A stretch of DNA of 12,041 nucleotides from Burkholderiales bacterium (lineage in GTDB: Bacteria > Pseudomonadota > Gammaproteobacteria > Burkholderiales > Burkholderiaceae_C), in assembly GCA_025352345.1 (NCBI GenBank), contig JANXTP010000151.1, positions 1 to 12,041 on the forward strand, given 5' to 3'. This document shows positions 6,514 to 12,041 of the stretch, one piece after another (within the stretch, counting starts at the first letter, position 1; each line of letters opens with the position of its first letter). A program made the position numbers and the translations under genes. The notes beneath the pieces are model-generated. The model had not been told where the DNA came from. It did no database searches and worked only from the letters and a program-made list of their open reading frames with translations.

Positions 6514-8595
6514 GTGGATCAGCGGCCTGGCAGCGCGTCGTTCAGGCGCCGACTCGATCGCATCTACCTGGCCTACACCGCAGGTTTCGTCGTGTTCGTA
6601 CTGGGTTTGGCTGCACTGGAGCAGATGGGCCTGCCCAAGCGCGCGGTCGGCGTCATTTTTCTGCTGTCGACGGTGCTGCTGTATGCCGGCATCGGCATAC
6701 TCAGTCGCACCACCGACCCGGTCGAGTACTACGTTGCCGGTCGGCGTGTGCCGGCGTTCTACAACGGCATGGCCACCGCGGCCGACTGGATGTCGGCCGC
6801 GTCGTTCATCGGCCTGGCAGGTACGCTGTACCTGCAGGGCTATGGCGGGTTGGCCTTCGTGCTCGGCTGGACCGGCGGTTACTGCCTGGTGGCCTTGCTG
6901 CTCGCGCCCTACCTGCGCAAATTCGGCCAGTTCACGATCCCCGATTTTCTCGGCGCGCGCTACGGCGGTCACCTGCCGCGGGCGGTGGGCGTGCTCGCCG
7001 CGGTGCTTTGCTCCTTTGTTTATCTGGTCGCGCAGATCTACGGCGTCGGGCTGATCACCGCACGGCTGACCGGTGTCGATTTCGTCATCGGCATCTTCCT
7101 CGGGCTGGGCGGCATTCTTGTGTGTTCTTTTCTGGGCGGTATGCGCGCGGTGACCTGGACGCAGGTGGCGCAGTACATCGTGCTGATCACCGCCTTTCTG
7201 GTGCCAGTGATCTGGTTGTCGATCAAGCAGACCGGGGTGCCGATCCCGCAGCTGGTCTATGGCGCGCAGCTCGCCAAGGTGACCGAGCGCGAGCAGCAGT
7301 TGCTGCACGACCCGAAGGAGCAGGAGGTCATCGCCGCGTTCAAGGCCCGAGCGCAGGATTACGCGGCACGCCTGGTCGATGTGAAAGCGTCGCTCGCCAA
7401 CGAGCGCCAGGCTGGGCGCCGCAAGGTGGAGGCACTGAAGGCCGAGAACGCATCGCTGGCCGACATCCAAGCAGCCGAGAAGGCGCTCTTGCGCATCCCG
7501 AAGAACGAAGCGGCGGCGCGTGAAGAGTGGACGCGTGAGGTGGCCCGCAACGAGGCACGGGCGCGCCCGCTGGCCGGCATGCCACCGCACGCGCAGCAGT
7601 TTGCGGGCGACCCGAACGGAACGCCTGCAGAGCGTGAGCAGTTCAAGCTGTCGCGGCTGAATTTCCTGGCGCTGGTGCTGTGCCTGATGGTGGGCACTGC
7701 TGGTCTGCCGCACATCCTGGTGCGCTGCTACACCACGCCGTCGGTGAAGGAGGCACGGCGCTCTGTCACCTGGGCGCTGTTCTTCATCTTCCTGCTTTAC
7801 ATGACCGCGCCGGCGCTGGCGGTGATGGTCAAGTACGAGGTGTTCAACGTGCTGGTCGGCACCCGTTTCGATCAGCTGCCGGTGTGGATATCGACCTGGG
7901 CCAAGGTGGATTCATCGCTGCTGTCGGTCATCGACATCAACAAGGACGGCATCCTGCAACTGGGCGAGATGCGCATTGGTGGTGACATCGTGGTGCTGGC
8001 CACGCCCGAGATCGCCGGTTTGCCGTACGTGATTTCCGGGATGGTGGCCGCCGGTGGTCTGGCCGCGGCGCTGTCCACCGCTGACGGCTTGCTGTTGACC
8101 ATCGCCAACGCGCTGTCGCACGACAGCTATTTCAAAATGGTCAACCCGCAGGCGTCGGCAGCACAGCGGGTGGCACTGTCGAAGGTGACCCTGCTCGCGG
8201 TGGCGCTGGGGGCCGGCGCGGTGGCCGCGCAACGACCGACCGACATTGTCTTCCTGGTATCCGCCGCGTTTTCGTTGGCCGCTGCGGCATTCTTCCCGGC
8301 ACTTGTTGCAGGCGTGTTCTGGGCAAGGGCGAACCAGCCTGGCGTGGTGACCGGCATGGTGTCGGGTCTGGCCGTCACGCTGTACTACATGGTGCAGAAC
8401 GAGCCCTGGCTGCGCAGCCTGTTCGGCGTGACCCAGACTCCGGTGCTGTGGTTCGGCATCTCGCCGATTGCCTCCGGCGTTTTCGGCATGTCGGTCGGCG
8501 CGGCGGTGATCGTCGTCGTCAGCCTGTTGACACCGGCGCCGGGCGTCGAATCGGGCCGCTTCACCCGCCAACTGCGGGTTCCGCGCGCCGACTGA
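6514..8595 (+). CDS. Sodium:solute symporter, VC_2705-like (ActP-related, SSS family)
   Basis: This large inner-membrane transporter of the sodium/solute symporter family probably takes up a small carboxylate such as acetate; the substrate is a family inference. From GTG at 6514 it has 693 residues. Family marks are SRTTDPVEYYVAGRRVPAFYNGMATAADWMSAASF (64–98), GQFTIPDFLGARYGG (138–152), FLGGMRAVTWTQVAQY (206–221), LPHILVRCYTTPSVKEARRS (398–417) and AAALSTADGLLLTIANALSHD (517–537). About 13 membrane segments are visible, with one extra hydrophobic segment (20–36) before the usual first helix. A charged, Ala/Glu/Arg-rich insert of about 125 residues lies at 252–378, and an EF-hand-like loop at 474–485. 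The start is uncertain: GTG6514 lies 7 bases after the rnhA stop, while ATG6445 would overlap rnhA by 62 bases. No DUF4212 small-subunit gene is adjacent. Confidence 0.9.
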   Translation: MDQRPGSASFRRRLDRIYLAYTAGFVVFVLGLAALEQMGLPKRAVGVIFLLSTVLLYAGIGILSRTTDPVEYYVAGRRVPAFYNGMATAADWMSAASFIGLAGTLYLQGYGGLAFVLGWTGGYCLVALLLAPYLRKFGQFTIPDFLGARYGGHLPRAVGVLAAVLCSFVYLVAQIYGVGLITARLTGVDFVIGIFLGLGGILVCSFLGGMRAVTWTQVAQYIVLITAFLVPVIWLSIKQTGVPIPQLVYGAQLAKVTEREQQLLHDPKEQEVIAAFKARAQDYAARLVDVKASLANERQAGRRKVEALKAENASLADIQAAEKALLRIPKNEAAAREEWTREVARNEARARPLAGMPPHAQQFAGDPNGTPAEREQFKLSRLNFLALVLCLMVGTAGLPHILVRCYTTPSVKEARRSVTWALFFIFLLYMTAPALAVMVKYEVFNVLVGTRFDQLPVWISTWAKVDSSLLSVIDINKDGILQLGEMRIGGDIVVLATPEIAGLPYVISGMVAAGGLAAALSTADGLLLTIANALSHDSYFKMVNPQASAAQRVALSKVTLLAVALGAGAVAAQRPTDIVFLVSAAFSLAAAAFFPALVAGVFWARANQPGVVTGMVSGLAVTLYYMVQNEPWLRSLFGVTQTPVLWFGISPIASGVFGMSVGAAVIVVVSLLTPAPGVESGRFTRQLRVPRAD

Positions 8596-8615
8596 GCAGG
8601 CAGTCCGCTGTGCCG

Positions 8616-8644
8616 TAGGCAGCAGCGTCGCGAGGCGATATACT
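8616..8644 (+). promoter_or_regulatory. Candidate sigma-70 promoter of the rpsF operon
   Basis: TATACT at 8639–8644 is a 5/6 match to the -10 box, and TAGGCA at 8616–8621 matches four of six -35 bases with a 17-base gap. The predicted transcript start near 8651 leaves a leader of about 67 bases before the rpsF ATG. The position, just after the symporter stop at 8595 and before a ribosomal-protein operon, fits well. Confidence 0.6.
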
Positions 8645-8658
8645 CGCGGGCTTGCCTT

Positions 8659-8688
8659 GCCACACCCAGGTCGACGCTTCGGGGTGGC
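8659..8688 (+). promoter_or_regulatory. Hairpin in the rpsF leader
   Basis: An 8-pair stem (GCCACACCC at 8659–8667 with GGGGTGGC at 8681–8688, one A bulged at 8664) encloses a 13-base loop. It lies between the predicted transcript start and the rpsF ribosome site. S6:S18 autoregulation through leader RNA is known in many bacteria, but the CCG trinucleotide that marks that motif is absent from 8651–8717, so I do not assign this hairpin to it. Confidence 0.4.
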
Positions 8689-8717
8689 TTCCATGTCGGA
8701 ATTCACAAGGAGATTCA

Positions 8718-9077
8718 ATGCGTCATTACGAAATCGTGCTCCTGATCCATCCGGATCAGAGCGAACAAGTTCCAGCCATGCTGGAACGCTACAAGGGTGT
8801 GATCACCGCCGGTGGCGGCAAGGTTCACCGGGTAGAGGACTGGGGCCGTCGTCAGATGGCTTACCTGATCCAGAAGCTGGCCAAGGCTCACTACCTGTGC
8901 ATCAACATCGAGTGCAGCAAGGAAGTGCTGGCCGAGTTGGAAACCGGTTTTCGCTTCAACGACGCTGTGTTGCGCCACCTGACGGTGCTCAAGAGCAAGG
9001 CCGAGACGACCCCGTCGGTGATGATGAAGTCATCCGACCGGGAAGACCGCCGCGCACCGCAGGAGTCGGCTGCCTGA
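8718..9077 (+). CDS. rpsF: 30S ribosomal protein S6 (bS6)
   Basis: S6 pairs with S18 on the platform of the 30S subunit. The 119-residue product begins MRHYEIVLLIHPDQSEQVPAMLERY, the classic S6 start, continues through EDWGRRQMAYLIQKLAKAHYLCINIEC (about 41–67) and FRFNDAVLRHLTVLKSK (about 78–94), and ends in a hydrophilic tail rich in acidic and basic residues. Start: ATG at 8718 with AAGGAG at 8707–8712, five bases away, the best ribosome site in the window. It is the first gene of the operon with priB, rpsR and rplI. Confidence 0.97.
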   Translation: MRHYEIVLLIHPDQSEQVPAMLERYKGVITAGGGKVHRVEDWGRRQMAYLIQKLAKAHYLCINIECSKEVLAELETGFRFNDAVLRHLTVLKSKAETTPSVMMKSSDREDRRAPQESAA

Positions 9078-9114
9078 TCTGGCCGTGTGATGTCGCCCCG
9101 GCTGAGTGCCCCCG

Positions 9115-9396
9115 ATGAACAGATTGGTTCTGACGGCGCAGCTGGTCGAGAAATCCGCGTTGCGCTACACCCCTGCCGGCTTGCCGGCACTCGATTTCAG
9201 CCTCAGGCATGAATCGGAGGTGATACACAACGGTACGCCTCGGCAGGTGTCGATGGACATCAGGGCGCGTGCAGTCGGCGATATCACGGTTGCGTTGAAC
9301 GGTCTGGAACTCGGAAGCACGCACGGCTTTGCCGGCTTCCTGGGATCGCAGCGCAACGGCAAGGGCGTTGTTTTCCATGTGACTGAACTGGACTGA
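9115..9396 (+). CDS. priB: Primosomal replication protein N (PriB)
   Basis: PriB is a single-stranded-DNA-binding OB-fold protein that helps PriA restart stalled replication forks by bridging PriA and DnaT/DnaC-type partners. The 93-residue product begins MNRLVLTAQLVEKSALRYTPAGLPALDF, the family signature, and has the strand-rich length of one OB fold. It sits between rpsF and rpsR, the fixed place of priB in beta- and gammaproteobacteria. Start: ATG at 9115 rather than the in-frame GTG at 9106, because the family begins M-N-R. The ribosome site is weak. The gene starts 37 bases after the rpsF stop. Confidence 0.93.
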   Translation: MNRLVLTAQLVEKSALRYTPAGLPALDFSLRHESEVIHNGTPRQVSMDIRARAVGDITVALNGLELGSTHGFAGFLGSQRNGKGVVFHVTELD

Positions 9397-9443
9397 AGTC
9401 CGAACGGTCTCGATTCACGAATTGAATTTGACAGAGGTTTGAT

Positions 9444-9734
9444 ATGCCACCACCCCGCGGTAAAGGTAAGTTTTCCAAGGATCGCAAACCCAAGCGCAAC
9501 CAGCAATCGCTGCTGTTTCGCCGCAAGCGTTTCTGCCGGTTCACCGTCACCGGTGTGACTGAGATCGACTACAAGGACGTCGAAACCCTGCGCGATTTCA
9601 TCGGCGAAAACGGCAAGATCACGCCGGCCCGCCTGACTGGAACGCGTGCTTTCTTCCAACGCCAGTTGACCACCTGCATCAAGCGGGCGCGTTTCCTGGC
9701 GATGTTGCCGTACAGCGACCAGCACCGCGTCTGA
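9444..9734 (+). CDS. rpsR: 30S ribosomal protein S18 (bS18)
   Basis: S18 is the small basic partner of S6 on the 30S platform. The product has 96 residues, longer than the E. coli protein (75) because of a basic N-terminal extension (PPPRGKGKFSKDRKPKRNQQ), which I recall as normal in betaproteobacteria. The core FRRKRFCRFTVTGVTEIDYKDVETLRDFIGENGKITPARLTGTRAFFQRQLTTCIKRARFLAMLPYSDQH is intact (about 25–94). Start: ATG at 9444 with AGAGG at 9433–9437, six bases away. It lies 47 bases after priB. Confidence 0.97.
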   Translation: MPPPRGKGKFSKDRKPKRNQQSLLFRRKRFCRFTVTGVTEIDYKDVETLRDFIGENGKITPARLTGTRAFFQRQLTTCIKRARFLAMLPYSDQHRV

Positions 9735-9747
9735 GGACACCCACATC

Positions 9748-10200
9748 ATGCAAATCATCCTGCTGGAAAAAGTGGCGAACCTGGGCGACCTTGGTGACGT
9801 GGTCAAGGTCAAGGACGGCTACGCCCGCAACTTCCTGATCCCGAGCCGTGCCGCACGTCGTGCGACTGCGGCCGCCATCAAGGAATTCGAGGTCAAGCGC
9901 GCCGAGCTCGAAAAGGCGGCCGCCGAGAAGCTGGCTGCGGCGCAAGCCTTGGGCGAGAAGATGAGCGGTCGCACCGTTCACATCACGCAAAAGGCGGGCG
10001 TCGATGGCCGTCTGTTCGGCTCCGTCACCAACAACGACATCGCCGAAGCGCTGACGCGCATTGAGTTCAAGGTGGTCAAGTCGCAGGTACGCCTGCCGAA
10101 TGGCCCGCTGAAGACCGTCGGCGAGCATCTGGTGTCGGTGTCTCCGCACACCGATGTGGTGGTCGAAGTCAAGGTCGTGGTGGTGGGCGAAGCCGCCTGA
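9748..10200 (+). CDS. rplI: 50S ribosomal protein L9 (bL9)
   Basis: L9 binds 23S rRNA near the base of the L1 stalk. The 150-residue product is full length: an N-terminal RNA-binding domain (MQIILLEKVANLGDLGDVV, then VKDGYARNFLIPSRAA, about 1–40), a long connecting helix rich in Ala, Glu and Lys (about 41–75), and a C-terminal domain with KAGVDGRLFGSVTNNDIAEAL (about 87–107). The GAGG at 9733–9736 overlaps the rpsR stop codon and lies 11 bases before the ATG. It is the last gene of the operon: a terminator follows within 50 bases, and dnaB, a frequent downstream neighbour, is not found in the window. Confidence 0.97.
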   Translation: MQIILLEKVANLGDLGDVVKVKDGYARNFLIPSRAARRATAAAIKEFEVKRAELEKAAAEKLAAAQALGEKMSGRTVHITQKAGVDGRLFGSVTNNDIAEALTRIEFKVVKSQVRLPNGPLKTVGEHLVSVSPHTDVVVEVKVVVVGEAA

Positions 10201-10220
10201 TTCCCGGTCTTATTCGCTGA

Positions 10221-10239
10221 CGCGGCGTCTATCGCCGCG
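10221..10239 (+). repeat. Small GC-rich inverted repeat after rplI
   Basis: CGCGGCG at 10221–10227 pairs perfectly with CGCCGCG at 10233–10239 across a 5-base loop. It lies between the rplI stop and the main terminator and has no T-tract of its own. It may assist termination or protect the 3' end of the transcript; that is inference. Confidence 0.5.
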
Positions 10240-10245
10240 CTGACG

Positions 10246-10290
10246 AAACCGCTGTCTACCGAGCCTGGGCTCGGTAGACAGCGGTTTTTT
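10246..10290 (+). terminator. Strong intrinsic terminator of the rpsF–priB–rpsR–rplI operon
   Basis: A perfect 20-base inverted repeat (10246–10265 with 10268–10287) has only two bases between the arms, so in RNA about 19 pairs would close a four-base CUGG loop. The right arm runs into six T residues (10285–10290). The stem is unusually long and without mismatch. The A-rich start of the left arm (AAA at 10246–10248) gives only a short U-run on the other strand, so it should act mainly on plus-strand transcripts. Confidence 0.93.
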
Positions 10291-10318
10291 GCTTTCTGGC
10301 TGGGCAAAGAAAATTTTC

Positions 10319-10352
10319 CCCGCATGGTTCGAATCTGCAGGCGCCATGCGGG
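10319..10352. repeat. 9-base inverted repeat with 16-base loop
   Basis: CCCGCATGG (10319–10327) is the exact reverse complement of CCATGCGGG (10344–10352). No T-tract follows. It lies 29 bases after the L9 terminator and could be a binding site, an RNA hairpin or part of a decayed element; the sequence does not decide between these. Confidence 0.55.
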
Positions 10353-10746
10353 AAGCACACCGCCAGATTCCGCGCATGCAGAGGGAGTGCTTTCCCGAAT
10401 GCAATTTGTTCGCATGTGGATACATTGAACGGGCGGTTTTGAGATAAGCCGTTTCAAGCTCATTCGCAGCTGATTCGCTGTGAGCACCTGTCTGTTGCAA
10501 CGTTGAGCCACTGGCTCGATAGCGAAATTCACGCCTTGCTGAGCGTGGGTTGGCGCGAGTTGCCGAACTGAAGAAGATTTCGGAGACCGGCATGAGCAGT
10601 CGCAGTACGAAGCAGATTTCCCCCCACCCTGAGGAGGGCGTGCACATCGCGTCGCCACCTCCGACCCTGTAGCGGTAAGCCAAGACGCTGAAGCGCGTCA
10701 GCCGGTGCATCACGGTGCTTCGGTGCACTGGCGGCGCATGCGAGCA

Positions 10747-10797
10747 TTGATCTCGGTCAAATTCATACGCACTCCGGTTGAGTCAAACCTGTTCAAC
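10747..10797. promoter_or_regulatory. Cluster of TTGA/TCAA half-sites upstream of the HyuA-like gene (possible operator)
   Basis: TTGA-N6-TCAA (10747–10760), the perfect palindrome TTGAGTCAA (10778–10786) and a further TCAAC (10793–10797) that forms GTTGA-N11-TCAAC with 10777–10781 lie 79–129 bases before the ATG of the next gene. Repeated dyads at this distance are compatible with an activator or repressor site. No regulator gene is in the window, and I see no convincing -35/-10 pair nearby. Confidence 0.3.
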
Positions 10798-10875
10798 GGA
10801 GCTCTCCCTAAAGCTGCACTCAGCCAGGCTGCAACGGCATTCGGCGGGCTCCCACTCACAACCTAGGACGACGAC

Positions 10876-12041
10876 ATGGGCCTACAGATCAACATCGACA
10901 ACGGCGGCACGCTGACCGACATCTGCATCCTCGGTGGCCCGCGGGTCCAGAAGACCAAGGTGCTGACGACGCCGTACGACCTCAGCAAATGCTTCTTCGA
11001 AGGGCTGGAAAAGGCCTCAGGCGTCGTCTACGGCAAGCCGGATGTGCGGCGGTTGCTGGAAGAGGTGGATCTGATCCGCTACTCGACCACGCAGGGCACC
11101 AATGCGATCTGTGAGCGCAAGGGGCCTCGGCTGGGCCTGATCGTCGACGCGAAGGGATCGCGCCTGCTCGAAGAACTGGCCGCACACGACCCGGATGTCT
11201 ATCAGGCCCTGGTCGGTGACCGGGTGGTGGTGCTCGATTCCGCCCTGGTGATGGGCGACAACGCGCAGATGCAGGTCGTCGGTGCGATCAACAAGCTGAC
11301 GGCTGCGGGTGCGAGCCGCATCGTCGTCAGCTTCGGCGGTGCCGACTTCATCGCGGTGGAAAACGCGTTCCGCAAGGTGGCGCTGCGCAAATACCCACGG
11401 CATCTGCTGGGCGCCGTGCCGATGCTCTACGGCAGCGACCTCAGCGTCGACAAGGACCCGGTGCGCCGCACCTGGACCGCGCTGATCAACTCCTTCCTGC
11501 ACCCCGGAATGGAAGCGTTTCTGTACAACGCGGAAAACCGGCTGCGCCAGTACCGCACGAAGAATCCGTTGCTGATCTTCCGCAATGACGGGGACGCTTC
11601 GCGTGTGGCCAAGACGATCGCGATCAAGACCTACAGCTCTGGCCCGCGCGGCGGTGTCGAAGGCGTCAAGGCGTTTTCCAGGGTCTATGGATACACCGAT
11701 GTGGTCGGGATCGACGTCGGCGGTACCACCACCGACGTGTGCCAGTACCTCGCCGGGGGCGTGGCTGAAGTGCGCCATGGGCACGTCGAGGGCATCAGCG
11801 TGTCGTTGCCGCTGTGCGAGATCGTCAGCGTGGGGGCGGGAGGCAGCTCGATCATCAAGGTGGTCGGTGGCAAGATCGTCATCGGTCCGGAAAGTGTCGG
11901 CGCCGTGCCCGGCCCGGCCTGCTTTGGGCGTGGCGGCCAGTTCGCCACCATCACCGATGCGAGCCTGCTGCTGGGCCTGTTCGATCCGAAATCGTATTTC
12001 GGCGGTGGCATGGGCCTGGACCTCGATCGCGCCGCGACGGC
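10876..12041 (+). CDS. Hydantoinase A / acetone carboxylase beta-type subunit, 5' part, cut by the right edge
   Basis: The frame is open from ATG 10876 to the window end (388 full codons). It belongs to the hydantoinase/oxoprolinase ATPase superfamily, whose members (HyuA, 5-oxoprolinase, acetone and acetophenone carboxylase subunits) couple ATP hydrolysis to amide opening or carboxylation. Motifs in order: DNGGTLTD (8–15, phosphate-binding, with Asn where most have Val or Ala), YSTTQGTNAICER (69–81), YSSGPRGGVEG (253–263), VGIDVGGTTTDV (277–288), SVGAGGSSI (318–326), GPESVGAVPGPACFGRGG (337–354) and TITDASLLLGLFDP (358–371). Family members have about 680–720 residues, so roughly half is seen. 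AGGA at 10865–10868 lies seven bases before the ATG. The gene follows a long non-coding stretch and probably begins an operon with a HyuB-like partner beyond the edge. The exact substrate cannot be assigned. Confidence 0.88.
   Translation, partial: MGLQINIDNGGTLTDICILGGPRVQKTKVLTTPYDLSKCFFEGLEKASGVVYGKPDVRRLLEEVDLIRYSTTQGTNAICERKGPRLGLIVDAKGSRLLEELAAHDPDVYQALVGDRVVVLDSALVMGDNAQMQVVGAINKLTAAGASRIVVSFGGADFIAVENAFRKVALRKYPRHLLGAVPMLYGSDLSVDKDPVRRTWTALINSFLHPGMEAFLYNAENRLRQYRTKNPLLIFRNDGDASRVAKTIAIKTYSSGPRGGVEGVKAFSRVYGYTDVVGIDVGGTTTDVCQYLAGGVAEVRHGHVEGISVSLPLCEIVSVGAGGSSIIKVVGGKIVIGPESVGAVPGPACFGRGGQFATITDASLLLGLFDPKSYFGGGMGLDLDRAAT

Larger units (their letters stand above)
10291..10875. other. 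Intergenic region of about 585 bases without a supported gene
   Basis: No frame here gives a recognisable protein with a ribosome site. The few open frames on the minus strand run across the L9 terminator or into rplI and look like noise. Base composition seems less GC-rich than the flanking genes, notably at 10300–10320 and 10390–10480. It contains a 9-base inverted repeat (10319–10327 with 10344–10352), a 5-base one (10684–10688 with 10695–10699), three GGTGC copies (10704, 10714, 10722), and TTGA/TCAA half-sites at 10747–10797. It may be a decayed gene or mobile-element remnant in its middle part and the control region of the next operon on its right. I could not identify any part by homology. 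Confidence 0.6.

Noticed and set aside
6301..7713. 470-codon minus-strand frame opposite rnhA and the symporter
   Set aside because: The protein is rich in His, Gln and Arg, a typical reverse-complement product of a membrane-protein gene, with no ribosome site or recognisable domain.
7912..8718. 268-codon minus-strand frame opposite the symporter 3' half and the rpsF leader
   Set aside because: It is a shadow frame of the transporter gene and would run through the rpsF promoter and leader; no family resemblance.
10326..10335. GGTTCGAATC, resembling the T-arm of a tRNA
   Set aside because: The flanking bases do not form a T-stem, and no acceptor, anticodon or D arm can be found around it.
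10550..10564. Sigma-54-like TTGGCGCG…TTGCC upstream of the HyuA-like gene
   Set aside because: The GG-to-GC distance is two bases too short for a sigma-54 promoter, and it lies over 300 bases from the gene.
10210..10728. 172-codon minus-strand frame across the intergenic region
   Set aside because: It reads through the perfect terminator palindrome, has no ribosome site I can support and no recognisable motif. Two other frames in the same region look equally random.

Overview
The window is high-GC chromosomal DNA that looks like a betaproteobacterium, most likely Burkholderiales. The evidence is the dnaX–ybaB–recR and mltD–gloB–yafS-like–rnhA gene orders, a PriB gene inside the S6–S18–L9 operon (seen in beta- and gammaproteobacteria), and a VC_2705-type solute symporter of the form I recall from Burkholderiales. 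The genus cannot be told from this piece. Almost everything up to about 10.2 kb is core-genome content. The last 1.8 kb is the accessory-looking part.

Layout: (1) 2–2687, plus strand: the 3' part of dnaX (clamp-loader tau), ybaB/ebfC (nucleoid-associated protein), recR (recombination mediator) and a small MAPEG-family membrane protein. The first three form the well-known replication/repair operon. (2) 2723–5157, minus strand: gloB (glyoxalase II), then mltD (membrane-bound lytic transglycosylase). The gloB stop overlaps the preferred mltD start as TGATG, so the two are probably translationally coupled. (3) 5156–8595, plus strand: a YafS-like SAM methyltransferase, rnhA (RNase HI) and a 693-residue sodium:solute symporter. 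The methyltransferase and gloB face away from each other, and their best ATG codons share one CATG at 5155–5158, leaving no intergenic DNA. The symporter sits where dnaQ often follows rnhA. (4) 8616–10290, plus strand: a candidate promoter and leader, then rpsF, priB, rpsR, rplI and a very strong intrinsic terminator. (5) 10291–10875: about 585 bases with no gene I can support, holding several small inverted repeats and a cluster of TTGA/TCAA half-sites close to the next gene. (6) 10876 to the right edge, plus strand: the first 388 codons of a hydantoinase A / acetone carboxylase beta-type ATPase subunit, probably the first gene of a catabolic operon that continues outside the window.

No CRISPR array, complete insertion sequence, tRNA or rRNA was found. 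I see no clear new multi-gene system here. The points most worth a second look are the zero-length divergent junction at gloB, the EF-hand-like loop and charged insert in the symporter, the lack of a visible frameshift site in dnaX, an S6 leader without the CCG expected of the S6:S18 RNA motif, and the divergent HyuA-like gene with its long upstream region.
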